Shown: positions 43,652 to 53,631, counted from the first letter of the stretch. The stretch: DNA of 64,000 nt from Parafilimonas terrae (GCF_900115755.1 NZ_FOXQ01000001.1:248001-312000); one strand, 5' to 3'. A program made the numbers and translations. Notes: a model not told the origin generated them from the letters alone.

Positions 43652-44074
43652 CTATCGCATGCTTAATAATTCCACATCAAAAATAAGTGTAGCATTTGGC
43701 GGTATAGCGCCGCCTGCGCCTCTTGCACCATAGCCTAATGCAGAAGGTATAAACAGTTTCCATTTACTGCCAACCGGCATAAGCTGCAAAGCTTCTGTCC
43801 AGCCGGGAATTACCTGGTGCACGCCAAAGCTGGCAGGCTGACCCCGTTTGTAAGAACTATCGAAGACTTTGCCGTTTATAAGGCTGCCTTCATAGTGAAC
43901 GGTTACAATAGTATATGGCCCGGGCTTATCGCCTTTTCCCTCTGTAACAACCATGTATTGAAGACCGGATGGCAATGTAACAACGCCTTCTTTTGAAGCG
44001 TTTTCAAGCAGGAAAGCTTCCTGTTCTTTGGTGTTTCTCTGTAGCATAGCTTTTAGTTTTTCCTGTAAACTCAT
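43652..44074 (-). CDS. FKBP-type peptidyl-prolyl isomerase
   Basis: Accelerates proline isomerisation in protein folding. 140 residues from the ATG at 44074: a short helical N-terminus (LQEKLKAMLQRNTKEQEAFLLEN) and one FKBP domain with VHYEGSLINGKVFDSSY, VIPGWTEALQLMPVGSKW and GYGARGAGGAIPPNATLIFDVEL. No signal peptide is visible, so it is probably cytoplasmic. An upstream start (44107) is in frame but adds residues unlike the family. Confidence 0.92.
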   Translation of the reverse strand: MSLQEKLKAMLQRNTKEQEAFLLENASKEGVVTLPSGLQYMVVTEGKGDKPGPYTIVTVHYEGSLINGKVFDSSYKRGQPASFGVHQVIPGWTEALQLMPVGSKWKLFIPSALGYGARGAGGAIPPNATLIFDVELLSMR

Positions 44075-44161
44075 AAGAAATTTATTTAACAAATGTAGAT
44101 GCAGCAACTGGTAATATAATAAAAAATGCAGGTGTTTATTTTGAGAGAATCGGTAAAAAAA

Positions 44162-45106
44162 TCAGTTTGTTTTTACGGCATCGTATATTTTCTGGCCGGG
44201 GTTAGCAATCATTGTTTTTAAATCTGGCGCTAATTGAAGTGCGAATAAAATTTCATGAAAAGCAGTTATATCGTCCTGGAAATATAATCTTGCCAATGCA
44301 TCAAAATTGCCATTCATTTTACGTACAAGGTTTTCTATTGCCGCCACATTACTTCCGTATTTATGACCACTCATTTTTGGCAGGCCTATATCCATTAAAA
44401 CCTTATCTGTAAAATATTGGGTTGCACCCTCGCTTAAAAAATCAGGATCAGTAAATTTTCTTGTAAAACTTCTGAACCTGCTACCCGACATTCTGTGCAT
44501 GCTCTCATGCAAAGCGCTTCCAAGTGTTGCATCTTCCGGCAAATTAATTGTGTCGTTGGAGCGTTGATAAAAGCCGCCAACACCTGCGATCTCTTCCCTT
44601 GTACCGGCGTTTGTTCCCTGCTTTACAGCCTGGTGCCAGTCGTTGGCATCAAACTTGTCCCTCCCTTCTTTTGAACCAGTGAAATCATCGGTATAATTAT
44701 GTGCATACGTTTTATACACGCCTGTTCCGGCAATGCTTTTAGGCTTAAGTTTTATATAACCGCTCAGGCTGCTGCAATTAGCGGCCACATTAGAGAATAC
44801 ATCCAATGCCATTGCTGTATCGCTGTTTATTATGCCCTTTGTATTAATTGCCTGCTTAAAAAGCTCACGCGATAATTCGCATAAATTTTTTCTTGCTTTA
44901 TCAAAATCACGATTTAATTCTTCTAAATATTTAGCTGTTTCTTCAGGAACACCGGGCATGACTGTTTCAACCTTTTCACCTGCCGGTTTTAATTGCAATA
45001 CAGGTGAAAAGAATGGCTTTGCCTGAACAGTATTATTAAAGAATTGGCTTCTTTTCTTCGATTGATTTTGAGCGGCAATATGTTGGGCGGAGTAAACCAA
45101 AACCAA
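44162..45106 (-). CDS. putative secreted zinc metallopeptidase (HExxH), unrecognised family
   Basis: About 314 residues, with H200-E201-x-x-H204 (SALHESMHRMSG) and a downstream Glu, E226 in FLSEGATQYFTD. This HExxH...E layout is that of gluzincins. I recognise no family. The annotated start is a TTG at 45106. In-frame codons continue upstream to about 45148 and read KLISSLILLVLVYSAQHIAAQ, a convincing signal peptide whose natural first codon would be an ATA (about 45131-45133). The true start is therefore unclear, perhaps a mutated ATG or one of the TTG codons. Flanked by FKBP and a glycosidase gene on the same strand. Confidence 0.7.
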   Translation of the reverse strand: MVLVYSAQHIAAQNQSKKRSQFFNNTVQAKPFFSPVLQLKPAGEKVETVMPGVPEETAKYLEELNRDFDKARKNLCELSRELFKQAINTKGIINSDTAMALDVFSNVAANCSSLSGYIKLKPKSIAGTGVYKTYAHNYTDDFTGSKEGRDKFDANDWHQAVKQGTNAGTREEIAGVGGFYQRSNDTINLPEDATLGSALHESMHRMSGSRFRSFTRKFTDPDFLSEGATQYFTDKVLMDIGLPKMSGHKYGSNVAAIENLVRKMNGNFDALARLYFQDDITAFHEILFALQLAPDLKTMIANPGQKIYDAVKTN

Positions 45107-45243
45107 TAAAATTAATGATGAAATTAATTTTATGAGGAGAGATGCTTATGCAATATAACAATGATATAGATAAGTTGCTTTAAATAAATTTTCTGCAAAA
45201 TGCCTGCTGCCAGTCTTGCGGTTTTAATAACCGTTTGCCCGCG

Positions 45244-46299
45244 TTACTGTTTTGATTTGTCAATATATTCTTTCAGCAATGCAATTTCTTTTGCATTATA
45301 CGGTGTAAAATCGCCATGGTATAAATCATGCTGCCATATTGTTGGTTCAGGGTCGCCGGGACGATGGCCCCAGGGCAATTCAGTTTGCGTTTTTCCATTT
45401 ACCAAGCCCCACAACATGCAGCCCACTTTTTCATTATAAAAAACAGGAAGGTTATTTTCCACCGTGCTCTTAAATGGCCTGTTCATCCATTCTGTACAAA
45501 TGATGGGGCGGTTATATTTTTTCAAATCTGTTATTTGTTGCTGCAACGCTTCTTTATCACCATAATTATGAAAGGTAATAATATCAGAAGCGCTGATGAT
45601 AATATCATTCAACCTTGCATTTTTATCAAACATACCAATGCTTAGAGGCTGTTTAGGATTAACCGCTTTTGCCCATGCAATTACTTTCTTCAGCAGTGGA
45701 AATGTTGCAGAGCCAAGGCCTCCATTTGTGGGTTCATTGTATAAATCCCAAAACAAAATGCGGTCATCTGTTTTAAACTTGCCTATTACTGCAGTTACAT
45801 ACTTACCAAGCAATAAATGAGTTGTTGAATCAACTACCATGCTGTGCCCCGGGCTTGGCGACCATGCCCATGCGTACCATCCTTTCAACGGTTCAGGCTG
45901 TTTGCCAATTTTCGGATCGCTGTTAATACCAAACACACAATCATCAAACAAAGCGGGCACAGCTTTTATTTTATGCCTTGCGCAAAGCTCAAGAAATGTA
46001 TCAAAGGTTTTAAGAAAATAGGCAGGGTCATCTGCATACACAGCATATTGTAAAACCACACGCGCTGCATTCATACCGGTGTTTTCTGCAAGCGCCAGTT
46101 CTTTATCAATAGCTGCAGCATCAAAAGAAGTTTTGTCCCACATGGCGGTGTAATTAATGGCATACGCCGGTATATAATTAAAACCGCAATACCAGGGTTG
46201 TTTACTGTACCAGTCATTTGCTGTTTGCGCACTCCATCGCGGCTGGCTGAATGTATGTATTGCAATCAGTAAACAAAAAATAACAAGCAATCGTTTCAT
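45244..46299 (-). CDS. exported GH5-like glycoside hydrolase
   Basis: 351 residues with a signal peptide (MKRLLVIFCLLIAIHTFSQ). TIM-barrel glycosidase features: the acid/base E189 in FWDLYNEPTN and the nucleophile candidate E270 in RPIICTEWMNRP, at the ends of strands 4 and 7 as in clan GH-A. The substrate cannot be told; relatives are annotated as cellulases or xylanases. It is likely periplasmic or secreted. The gene is single and not in a SusC/SusD locus. Confidence 0.82.
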   Translation of the reverse strand: MKRLLVIFCLLIAIHTFSQPRWSAQTANDWYSKQPWYCGFNYIPAYAINYTAMWDKTSFDAAAIDKELALAENTGMNAARVVLQYAVYADDPAYFLKTFDTFLELCARHKIKAVPALFDDCVFGINSDPKIGKQPEPLKGWYAWAWSPSPGHSMVVDSTTHLLLGKYVTAVIGKFKTDDRILFWDLYNEPTNGGLGSATFPLLKKVIAWAKAVNPKQPLSIGMFDKNARLNDIIISASDIITFHNYGDKEALQQQITDLKKYNRPIICTEWMNRPFKSTVENNLPVFYNEKVGCMLWGLVNGKTQTELPWGHRPGDPEPTIWQHDLYHGDFTPYNAKEIALLKEYIDKSKQ

Positions 46300-46355
46300 T
46301 TTATCAAGGAATGTTAAGAGTGATAAATTTAAATTCAGCAGCCAGCAAAATCAAC

Positions 46356-49300
46356 TCAGTTAAATAATCCCACACTCACTTCCACATCAGGATTATCCAT
46401 TAAAAACGAAGCCATTTCTTCATTCATGGTAAAACCTTTATCAGTTGTGTTCAATACCACCTCAAGGTTTTCCTGCGATTCTCTTATCCTGAATTTTAAA
46501 GAAGACTTGCCAGGGTTGGCTTTTACGTTCTGATCAACAAACTGCACAAATTCATTGGTAAGCGAAGCCGGCTCAACACATATTTCAAGATTGCGGGTAA
46601 GGTTCATTTTCGCTGTTTCCAATAAGTTCATTGCTACAATTTTAAACTCATAATCTTCTCCATTGTAGCGTGGTTTAAAATAACCATATATTAAAAGGTT
46701 ATTGCCTTTCTCCAGGTAATTTTTAAACTTTACGTAATCATCGCTCCATAACATCAGTTCCGCTTTACCGCTAAAATCTTCAATAACCATTGAACCGAAA
46801 TTTTTGCCATTGCGTGAAATGCGATGTTGTGCATCTGTTACCAATCCTGCAATACGCATATTCTTTTCCCGGTTGGCAGCAGCCAATGTATTAGATTCCT
46901 TTATCTCACAAAAATCAGTAAGCTGCATAATGCCATAATACTTCAATTCAAATTTGAAATGATCGAGCGGATGGCCACTCATAAACATACCGGTAACATC
47001 TTTTTCTTTATCCAGCTTTTCTGTTAGCGACCATTCCGGGCAGTTGGGCAAAACCGGCGTGGCAATAGCAGGCATTACCGAATCGCCAAACAAAGTATTT
47101 GTTTGCGTTTGTTTATTGGCCTGGAAAACGTTGCCAAACTTTATGATGCGTTCAATGCCTGTAACAGTATCGTTAGGCATTGTATAAAAATACTGGGCAC
47201 GATGTATTTCGGGGAAACAATCAAAGGCGCCTGCATACACCAAACTTTCAAGCGATTTTTTATTTACCGTGCGCTGGTTCACACGTTTGATAAGATCGAA
47301 AATATCTTTATAAGCGCCATTTTTATTACGTTCATCAATAATACTTTCAATAGCTGCTTCGCCCACACCTTTTAACCCACCTAAACCAAAACGTATTTCG
47401 CCTTTTTTATTTACAGCAAAACCTTTTAATGATTCATTTATATCCGGACCAAGCACTTTTAAACCCATGCGTTTACATTCTTCCATAAAGAAGGTGATTT
47501 TTTCTATAGCGCCTGCATGATTTAACACAGCGGCCATATATTCACTCGGATAATGCGCTTTTAAATATCCTGTTTGATACGCCACAAAACCGTAGCAGGT
47601 GGAGTGCGATTTATTGAATGCGTATTGCGCAAAGGCTTCCCAGTCAGTCCAAACTTTTTCAAGAATGGTTTTATCATGGCCTTTGGCAACAGCGCCTTCC
47701 ATAAACTTGCCTTTCATTTTATCCAGTGTCTTGCGATCTTTTTTACCCATTGCTTTACGCAACACATCGGCATCGCCTTTTGTGAAACCGGCAAGCTTTT
47801 GTGAAAGCAGCATCACCTGTTCCTGGTACACAGTAATGCCATAGGTTTCGCTCAAATATTCCTCCATGTCTGCGATGTCGTACACAATTTCTTCGCGGCC
47901 ATGCTTGCGTGCCACATAGTTTGGAATATAGGCAATTGGCCCGGGACGGTACAATGCATTCATTGCAATTAAATCGGCGAATTTATCCGGTTTTAATTCC
48001 CGCAGGTATTTTTGCATGCCGGGACTTTCAAACTGGAAAGTAGCATTGGTTTCACCGCGCTGGTATAACAGGAAAGTTTTCTCGTCGTCCAGCGGAATAT
48101 CATCCAGGTTAATCTTTATGTTATGATTTTGTTTGATGAGCTCCAGCGCTGTCTTTAAAATAGACAAGGTCTTCAATCCCAAAAAGTCCATTTTAATAAC
48201 GCCGGATTCTTCAATCACGCTGCCTTCAATTTGCGTTACCCACAAATCGGAATCTTTTGCTGTTGCAACAGGGATTAATTCAGTGAGGTCTTTTGGTGCG
48301 ATGATAATGCCTGCGGCATGAATGCCCGTATTGCGCACACTGCCTTCCAACCGTTCTGCTTCACGCAATACCTGGCCGCGAATATCATCGCCTTTATAAA
48401 TTTCACGAAGCCGTTTAATGTTCTCCAACTCTTCAGCGCCATAGCCTTCTTTATCTTCTATCGACTTCTCTCCTTCTTTTGCTTCTTTTGAAGTAAGCGG
48501 CGCCGTTAATACACGGCCAAGATCAGTACCCGGCCTGTCGGGAACCATTTTTGCCAGCGCATTACTTTCTGCCAGCGGCAAATCCATTACACGCGCCACA
48601 TCTTTAATACTCATCTTCGCCGCCATGGTGCCATAGGTAATGATTTGCGCCACCTGGTTTTTGCCATATTTTTCAACTACATAATTTATTACAGTTTGCC
48701 GGCCTTCATCATCAAAATCCGTATCAATATCCGGCATTGATTTACGGTCGGGGTTCAGAAACCTTTCAAACAGTAAATTATATTTTATGGGATCGATGTT
48801 GGTAATGCCAATACAAAATGCAACTACACTTCCTGCTGCAGAGCCGCGGCCCGGCCCTATAAAAACGCCTTTTTCACGGCCTGCTTTTATGAAGTCGCTT
48901 ACAATTAAAAAGTAACCGGCAAAGCCCATTGTTTTAATGGTGAATAATTCAAAATCCAGCCGCTCCCGCACCTCTTCTGTTATTTCACTATAACGCTGCC
49001 TTGCACCTTCATACGTTAAGTGATGAAGGTAATTCCACTGGTTAAGGTTGCTGTCATCCGTTGTTTGAAATTCTTTTGGAATGGGAAACGCAGGCAGCAA
49101 AATATCTTTCTTCAAATTCAATACTTCAACCTTATCCACAATGGCTTGCGTATTATCTAAAGATTGCGGAACATCTTTAAACAATTGAGCCATTTCATCC
49201 TGTGTTTTAAAATAAAACTGGTCGTTGGGAAATTTAAAACGGCGGTTTTTTATTTGTAATTCATCATTCACAAAATCATCAAAGCCAGGCGTACTTTGCT

Positions 49301-50033
49301 TTTCACCGGTGTTGATGCAAAGCAAAATATCATGCGCATTAAAATCATCTCGGTCTGTATAATGGCTGTCGTTGGTAGCAATAACAGGCACATTATATTT
49401 TTTTGAAAACTTCAGTAAAGTATTGTTGACTACTTCCTGCTCTTTAATGTTATGCCTTTGCAATTCTATATAATAATCATCACCAAAAAGATCAAGCCAC
49501 CATTTAAATTCTTTTTCTGCGGCTTCTTCCCCATCATGCAAAATAGTTTGCGGCACGTAAGCGCCAATGCAGCAGGTTGTAGCAATTAAACCTTCGTGAT
49601 ATTTTTCTACCAGTTCCTTATCCACACGGGGATACTTGCTGTACATGCCTTCAATAAAACCAAGCGATGTAAGCTTTACAAGATTGGCATAACCTTGTTT
49701 ATTCTTCGCTAATAAAACCTGGTGATAACGTTCATCTTTTTGTTCTTTGGAAAACGTTTTACGATGGCGATCTGCCACTACATAAAACTCGCAGCCAACA
49801 ATAGGCTTTACTACGGGCTCAATAACATCTTTTCCATTTGCATCTTTACCAACAACCTTTGTATTGTTCCATGCCTGCTTTACAAATTCAAACACGCCAA
49901 ACATATTGCCATGATCTGTTATGGCCAATGCAGGCATGCCCAGCTTTCCTGCCTTTTTATATAAATCACTTATTGAAGCTGCGCCATCGAGCAAAGAATA
50001 TTGTGTATGAACATGAAGATGAGAAAACTGCAT
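46356..50033 (-). CDS. dnaE: DNA polymerase III subunit alpha
   Basis: Main replicative polymerase, 1225 residues. N-terminal PHP domain (MQFSHLHVHTQYSLLDGAAS), palm with the catalytic Asp pair in MPDIDTDFDDEGR (around 430), the GPGRGSAAGSVVAF motif before it, the fingers region, then a helix-hairpin-helix (FGLGGLKGVGEAAI) and an OB fold (MRIAGLVTDAQHRISRNGK). It is a dnaE1-type enzyme, monocistronic and divergent from the NlpC/P60 gene. Confidence 0.97.
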   Translation of the reverse strand: MQFSHLHVHTQYSLLDGAASISDLYKKAGKLGMPALAITDHGNMFGVFEFVKQAWNNTKVVGKDANGKDVIEPVVKPIVGCEFYVVADRHRKTFSKEQKDERYHQVLLAKNKQGYANLVKLTSLGFIEGMYSKYPRVDKELVEKYHEGLIATTCCIGAYVPQTILHDGEEAAEKEFKWWLDLFGDDYYIELQRHNIKEQEVVNNTLLKFSKKYNVPVIATNDSHYTDRDDFNAHDILLCINTGEKQSTPGFDDFVNDELQIKNRRFKFPNDQFYFKTQDEMAQLFKDVPQSLDNTQAIVDKVEVLNLKKDILLPAFPIPKEFQTTDDSNLNQWNYLHHLTYEGARQRYSEITEEVRERLDFELFTIKTMGFAGYFLIVSDFIKAGREKGVFIGPGRGSAAGSVVAFCIGITNIDPIKYNLLFERFLNPDRKSMPDIDTDFDDEGRQTVINYVVEKYGKNQVAQIITYGTMAAKMSIKDVARVMDLPLAESNALAKMVPDRPGTDLGRVLTAPLTSKEAKEGEKSIEDKEGYGAEELENIKRLREIYKGDDIRGQVLREAERLEGSVRNTGIHAAGIIIAPKDLTELIPVATAKDSDLWVTQIEGSVIEESGVIKMDFLGLKTLSILKTALELIKQNHNIKINLDDIPLDDEKTFLLYQRGETNATFQFESPGMQKYLRELKPDKFADLIAMNALYRPGPIAYIPNYVARKHGREEIVYDIADMEEYLSETYGITVYQEQVMLLSQKLAGFTKGDADVLRKAMGKKDRKTLDKMKGKFMEGAVAKGHDKTILEKVWTDWEAFAQYAFNKSHSTCYGFVAYQTGYLKAHYPSEYMAAVLNHAGAIEKITFFMEECKRMGLKVLGPDINESLKGFAVNKKGEIRFGLGGLKGVGEAAIESIIDERNKNGAYKDIFDLIKRVNQRTVNKKSLESLVYAGAFDCFPEIHRAQYFYTMPNDTVTGIERIIKFGNVFQANKQTQTNTLFGDSVMPAIATPVLPNCPEWSLTEKLDKEKDVTGMFMSGHPLDHFKFELKYYGIMQLTDFCEIKESNTLAAANREKNMRIAGLVTDAQHRISRNGKNFGSMVIEDFSGKAELMLWSDDYVKFKNYLEKGNNLLIYGYFKPRYNGEDYEFKIVAMNLLETAKMNLTRNLEICVEPASLTNEFVQFVDQNVKANPGKSSLKFRIRESQENLEVVLNTTDKGFTMNEEMASFLMDNPDVEVSVGLFN

Positions 50034-50207
50034 TGTTTAAAGTTTAAATTACAGGCTGATAGCTGTTTTAAGAACCAACAAATTTCCTAAATATAAGGCA
50101 ATGGCGTTTTCGGGGTTATCCACATTTTGCAAATCGTTAAAGAAAAGCATACAATTTATGCACGTTAATGCTGTTATTACAAATGGATTTTTATATTGCA
50201 CCAGCCG

Positions 50208-50885
50208 ATGAAAGTAAGACTTACCCAAATCATTAGCCTGCTGTTAATTTTAAGTGGTTGTAAAAGCCTGCAACGCAGTACTGCGCGCAATAATACCAGC
50301 ACAACACAAACAACAGCTTCAAAAAAAACAGATTCAAAGTTTTTAAATGAAGTTGCTATCAGGCCCGGCGAAAAAAATTCAAACTATATTGTTCATTCGT
50401 CTCCTGCATCAGGCAGCACAAAATCCGTAAGCAGTAATAATTCATCATTTAATCTGGAAAAGGCAGATTGGCTGCAAATTAAATATGCAATAATGACTGA
50501 TATGCCCGTTGAGCAACTCAACAACCTTACATTATTGAAACAAATGGATCATTGGATGGGCACACGCTATTGTTTTGGAGGCGATGATGAAGATTGTATT
50601 GATTGTTCTGCCTTTACCCAAACATTATTGCACAGCGTTTATGGCATTGATATACCACGAACAGCCAAAGAGCAATTTACTTTTGCCACCCGTATTGAAG
50701 ACAGGGATTTACAGGAAGGTGACCTGGTTTTTTTCAGGACCGGGCGTTCCATTACACATGTGGGTATGTATGTGGGCAACTATAAGTTTATTCATGCCGC
50801 CACAAGCACGGGCGTTGCTATCACCGATTTAAATGATGCATACTGGGGCAGGAAATATGCAGGCGCGGGAAGAGTGATGCATTGA
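50208..50885 (+). CDS. NlpC/P60 family peptidoglycan hydrolase, lipoprotein
   Basis: Endopeptidase that cuts cell-wall peptides. From the ATG at 50208 it has 225 residues: lipobox LSGC with C18, a Ser/Thr/Asn-rich linker to about residue 85, then the NlpC/P60 domain with the triad C133 (DCIDCSAFTQTLL), H184 (ITHVGMYVG) and H196 (FIHAATS). The TTG four codons upstream is not preferred. It is probably anchored in the outer or inner membrane facing the periplasm. Confidence 0.92.
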   Translation: MKVRLTQIISLLLILSGCKSLQRSTARNNTSTTQTTASKKTDSKFLNEVAIRPGEKNSNYIVHSSPASGSTKSVSSNNSSFNLEKADWLQIKYAIMTDMPVEQLNNLTLLKQMDHWMGTRYCFGGDDEDCIDCSAFTQTLLHSVYGIDIPRTAKEQFTFATRIEDRDLQEGDLVFFRTGRSITHVGMYVGNYKFIHAATSTGVAITDLNDAYWGRKYAGAGRVMH

Positions 50886-50902
50886 TACCTTCAACACCAG
50901 GT

Positions 50903-51172
50903 TTAAATTCTTTTCAATACTGGAATTGCAGCCATTCCTGCAACGTCGTTTAGAGCTATATGCTGAATATCGCCGGGAAAACCAAAACGGTAACTTTTTC
51001 GCGTAACATTACCAATAACGGAAAGCGCCGTATTGCCAGTATATTGAAACATCACAGTTTTTACAGGCTGTATGCTTTGCAAAGAATTTTGCTGCGGCAC
51101 AACAGCCGGCAAGTGGGGATCAACTATCCGTTGCTGCTTAAAAGCAGTTCTTTTTTTACCACAATTACACAT
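50903..51172 (-). CDS. small Cys-containing hypothetical protein
   Basis: 89 residues starting MCNCGKKRTAF, a CxC pair at the N-terminus, a Gln/Pro-rich middle, then a compact end FQYTGNTALSVIGNVTRKSYRFGFPGDIQHIAL...AAIPVLKRI. Proteins of this shape occur in other Bacteroidota, to my knowledge without known function, sometimes near phage-like genes. The N-terminal CxC could bind a metal. It lies 38 nt from the DUF1360 gene on the same strand, convergent with the NlpC/P60 gene. Confidence 0.6.
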   Translation of the reverse strand: MCNCGKKRTAFKQQRIVDPHLPAVVPQQNSLQSIQPVKTVMFQYTGNTALSVIGNVTRKSYRFGFPGDIQHIALNDVAGMAAIPVLKRI

Positions 51173-51209
51173 AGGTTAGATGTTTGAATTTTAATTTTTT
51201 ACTTATCAA

Positions 51210-51524
51210 CTAATCTTCATAATAAGTTGGTGTTTCATTATCCTTATTATTTTTTGTTGTTGCCTGCTCAAGTAAAGCTGCTGCACCCGAGAGCGCCAGC
51301 CACACCAAGATTTTTTCAACCCAGTTTGTGCCTAGCCAAATTCCAAAAGGTAATGCTATCCAAATACTGAGGCAGTAAAAACAATCCATCATTTTGCCCA
51401 AAAAATTTTCACCGGCACTTTTTCTTATACGAAAGATTATATCGAACGGCCCGTCTTCTTTACTCAATAAATGTGTTATCCGCCACACGGCAAAAACTGA
51501 TAAAATAAGATAAAGAATGTTCAT
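51210..51524 (-). CDS. DUF1360 family membrane protein
   Basis: 104 residues from the ATG at 51524. Features of DUF1360 are FAVWRITHLLSKEDGPFDIIFRIR and DCFYCLSIWIALPFGIWLG, with a CxxC pair and two to three membrane segments. Function unknown. A TTG eight codons upstream is in frame but not needed. It sits just upstream of the small CxC protein on the same strand. Confidence 0.8.
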   Translation of the reverse strand: MNILYLILSVFAVWRITHLLSKEDGPFDIIFRIRKSAGENFLGKMMDCFYCLSIWIALPFGIWLGTNWVEKILVWLALSGAAALLEQATTKNNKDNETPTYYED

Positions 51525-51611
51525 CCGGATATTTTTCAATAGGTTCAAATACTAAGCTAAGTAACTATTTATTTGATCGCAACTTTTTATACAGGGGAAC
51601 AAGGAAATAAA

Positions 51612-53111
51612 TTATTTTTTCCAGTCTTGTATGCGTGTTTTTGCAACGCCAACCAAATGCACTGCATCCGGGGTAAGCTTGAGCAGGAAAATACCGCCAA
51701 TTAAAACACCTGAAAATAAAACAGAACGGATGATAATACCTGTCCATCCTTCTATACCGCTGAACAGGAAATAAGCGGCTGCCACAGCTATTACACCAAG
51801 CAATACAGCATATAATGTTTCTATATTAAATGGCTGCATATTAAACTTTCTTCTTAAAAATTCATAACGGATAAAATTATATACCACCTGTGATATTATT
51901 TCGGCATAAGCGGGGCCTATAATACCATATTTTTCAATAAAGAAATAAGCCAGCGGAATGCGCAGGGCCAGCAAAATAACATTAGTGTAAAATTCAAATT
52001 TCCAAAAAGTTGATGTTGCAATAATCACAGAATTAACGCCGGTGCCCGCATCAATAATTTTGGCAATGCCCAATATAAAAACAACGCCCAGGCCTGCAGC
52101 GTATTCATTTTGAATATGCAATACTTCTATGCCCTGCGCAACATTTAGCCAAACATTTCCAAATACAAAAACAGCCAGTAAAAGCATATTAATGCTGGAA
52201 CGATGGTACACCCGGTTAATGGTGTTAAAATCTTTATCCTTCCACGCCCTTGATAAAGCGCCTGTTGTAATAGAGGTTAAGCTGCGTTGCGGTATTTCTA
52301 TAAAATTTGCCGCATAAACCGCCAGGCTGAATATGGCCGCATCTGCCAAACCCTGCTTGCTTGCTATTAAAAGATCGCTGATAGTAATAGCAACTGCATT
52401 TATGCATACGCCGCCAAAAACAAAGACCTGAAGGCCCAGCATTTTCTTATAGAATTTTTTTGTAACACGGCTTATGCTGAATGAAAAATGAAGGCGGTTT
52501 GTTTTCCAGAGAAATATTATAAGAATGGCGGCTATTATTATGTATAACGAAGAAAAGAGATACATGAACTGGCTGAAATTAATCAGCCCGAAATAAAAAA
52601 GCACAATAAATAAAGTAGTGATAATTCTTAAAACCGTTTCTTTTAAAGCATTTGTTATAACAGACGTTTGCAGTGCCCACGCATAACTTTCCAAAACAGA
52701 AAACACTAAAAATCCCAGGCTGTACGGAAATACAAGCAAATAAAATGGGAGGAACAAACTGGAGTGTTCAGAAAATTTTCTTACAACATACGGTTCGAAT
52801 ATAATGCCACAGGCAGAAACCAGAATGCAGCCTGCTAATGACACAAGGCAAACCAGTGTAAGCAGGTCGTTTTTTTTATCGGGAAGATTGTCTTTGTAAT
52901 AAGGATAGAATTTATACAATACCGGCAGCGAACCAAGGCTTGCAAATGCAAAAAAGTTCTGCGAAAAATTTATAAACAAACGCGTTACGCCATACTCTTC
53001 CTGTGTGAAAGAACCGTTTTTTGTATAGAGGTAAGTGTTGAAAGCGCCAACGGCAAAACCAAAATAAACAATTAAGCTGGATTGAATTGTCTGCTTTCTT
53101 ATACCCGCCAT
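51612..53111 (-). CDS. Wzx-like polysaccharide flippase (MOP superfamily)
   Basis: 499 residues with about 14 hydrophobic segments, start MAGIRKQTIQSSLIVYFGFAVGAFNTYLY. The arrangement (paired 6-7 helix halves, the early FTQEEYGVTRLFIN stretch) fits O-antigen or teichoic-type flippases of the MOP superfamily that move lipid-linked oligosaccharides across the inner membrane. No polysaccharide cluster surrounds it, so the substrate is unknown. Confidence 0.88.
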   Translation of the reverse strand: MAGIRKQTIQSSLIVYFGFAVGAFNTYLYTKNGSFTQEEYGVTRLFINFSQNFFAFASLGSLPVLYKFYPYYKDNLPDKKNDLLTLVCLVSLAGCILVSACGIIFEPYVVRKFSEHSSLFLPFYLLVFPYSLGFLVFSVLESYAWALQTSVITNALKETVLRIITTLFIVLFYFGLINFSQFMYLFSSLYIIIAAILIIFLWKTNRLHFSFSISRVTKKFYKKMLGLQVFVFGGVCINAVAITISDLLIASKQGLADAAIFSLAVYAANFIEIPQRSLTSITTGALSRAWKDKDFNTINRVYHRSSINMLLLAVFVFGNVWLNVAQGIEVLHIQNEYAAGLGVVFILGIAKIIDAGTGVNSVIIATSTFWKFEFYTNVILLALRIPLAYFFIEKYGIIGPAYAEIISQVVYNFIRYEFLRRKFNMQPFNIETLYAVLLGVIAVAAAYFLFSGIEGWTGIIIRSVLFSGVLIGGIFLLKLTPDAVHLVGVAKTRIQDWKK

Positions 53112-53148
53112 CTATTAAAATTGAAGCGCAATGCTACGTAAAAGTGAA

Positions 53149-53631
53149 TTAATTTTTCCAGTTACCTAATAATCTTCTCAGTACAATTATTTCACCTGTG
53201 TGATAACTGGTGTGATCTGCAATAAGCATAGCTTCCCGCAGCATGCTTTGCCCTGTGCCATGTTCGAATGGTTTAAATATATTGGCTGAATGAGTAAGCA
53301 GTTTGATAAAAGCCTCAAGGTCATCATTTATTTCCCTGGTGCAATTTTCCCACGCAGCCACACTTTCCGGTGCTGCTGCATGGGGCCAGTAATCTGCAGG
53401 CCAGTTTAATTCTTTATAGTTTTCGTTTGCTGAAAAATCAAGAATATCTTTTTGAGTAATGCGGATATGTTCGGCTATTTGCCAGATACTGTAAGGCAGG
53501 CCCTGTGGTTTTTTCCCAAGATCATCAAAAGGTATATCCTTTATGGCATCATTAAAAGAAACATGCGCGTTACCTTTTTTTAAAAGGAATACCAGTTCAT
53601 CTAAAAGATTTTGTAGTTCAGGAATCTGCAT
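53149..53631 (-). CDS. DinB-superfamily protein
   Basis: 160 residues forming a predicted four-helix bundle. Likely metal-binding His residues are in IWQIAEHIRITQKDIL and in ADHTSYHTGEIIVLRRLLG (H-x3-H), as in DinB/YfiT proteins. Members act as metal-dependent thiol- or substrate-modifying enzymes, but most are uncharacterised. It lies just downstream of the ribosomal operon, separated by its terminator. Confidence 0.85.
   Translation of the reverse strand: MQIPELQNLLDELVFLLKKGNAHVSFNDAIKDIPFDDLGKKPQGLPYSIWQIAEHIRITQKDILDFSANENYKELNWPADYWPHAAAPESVAAWENCTREINDDLEAFIKLLTHSANIFKPFEHGTGQSMLREAMLIADHTSYHTGEIIVLRRLLGNWKN

Noticed and set aside
44162-45106. Extracellular contractile injection system (DUF4157-like) effector
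   Set aside because: The N-terminal FFSPVLQLKP recalls such proteins, but a Sec signal peptide precedes it, the HExxH context differs, and no injection-system genes are present.
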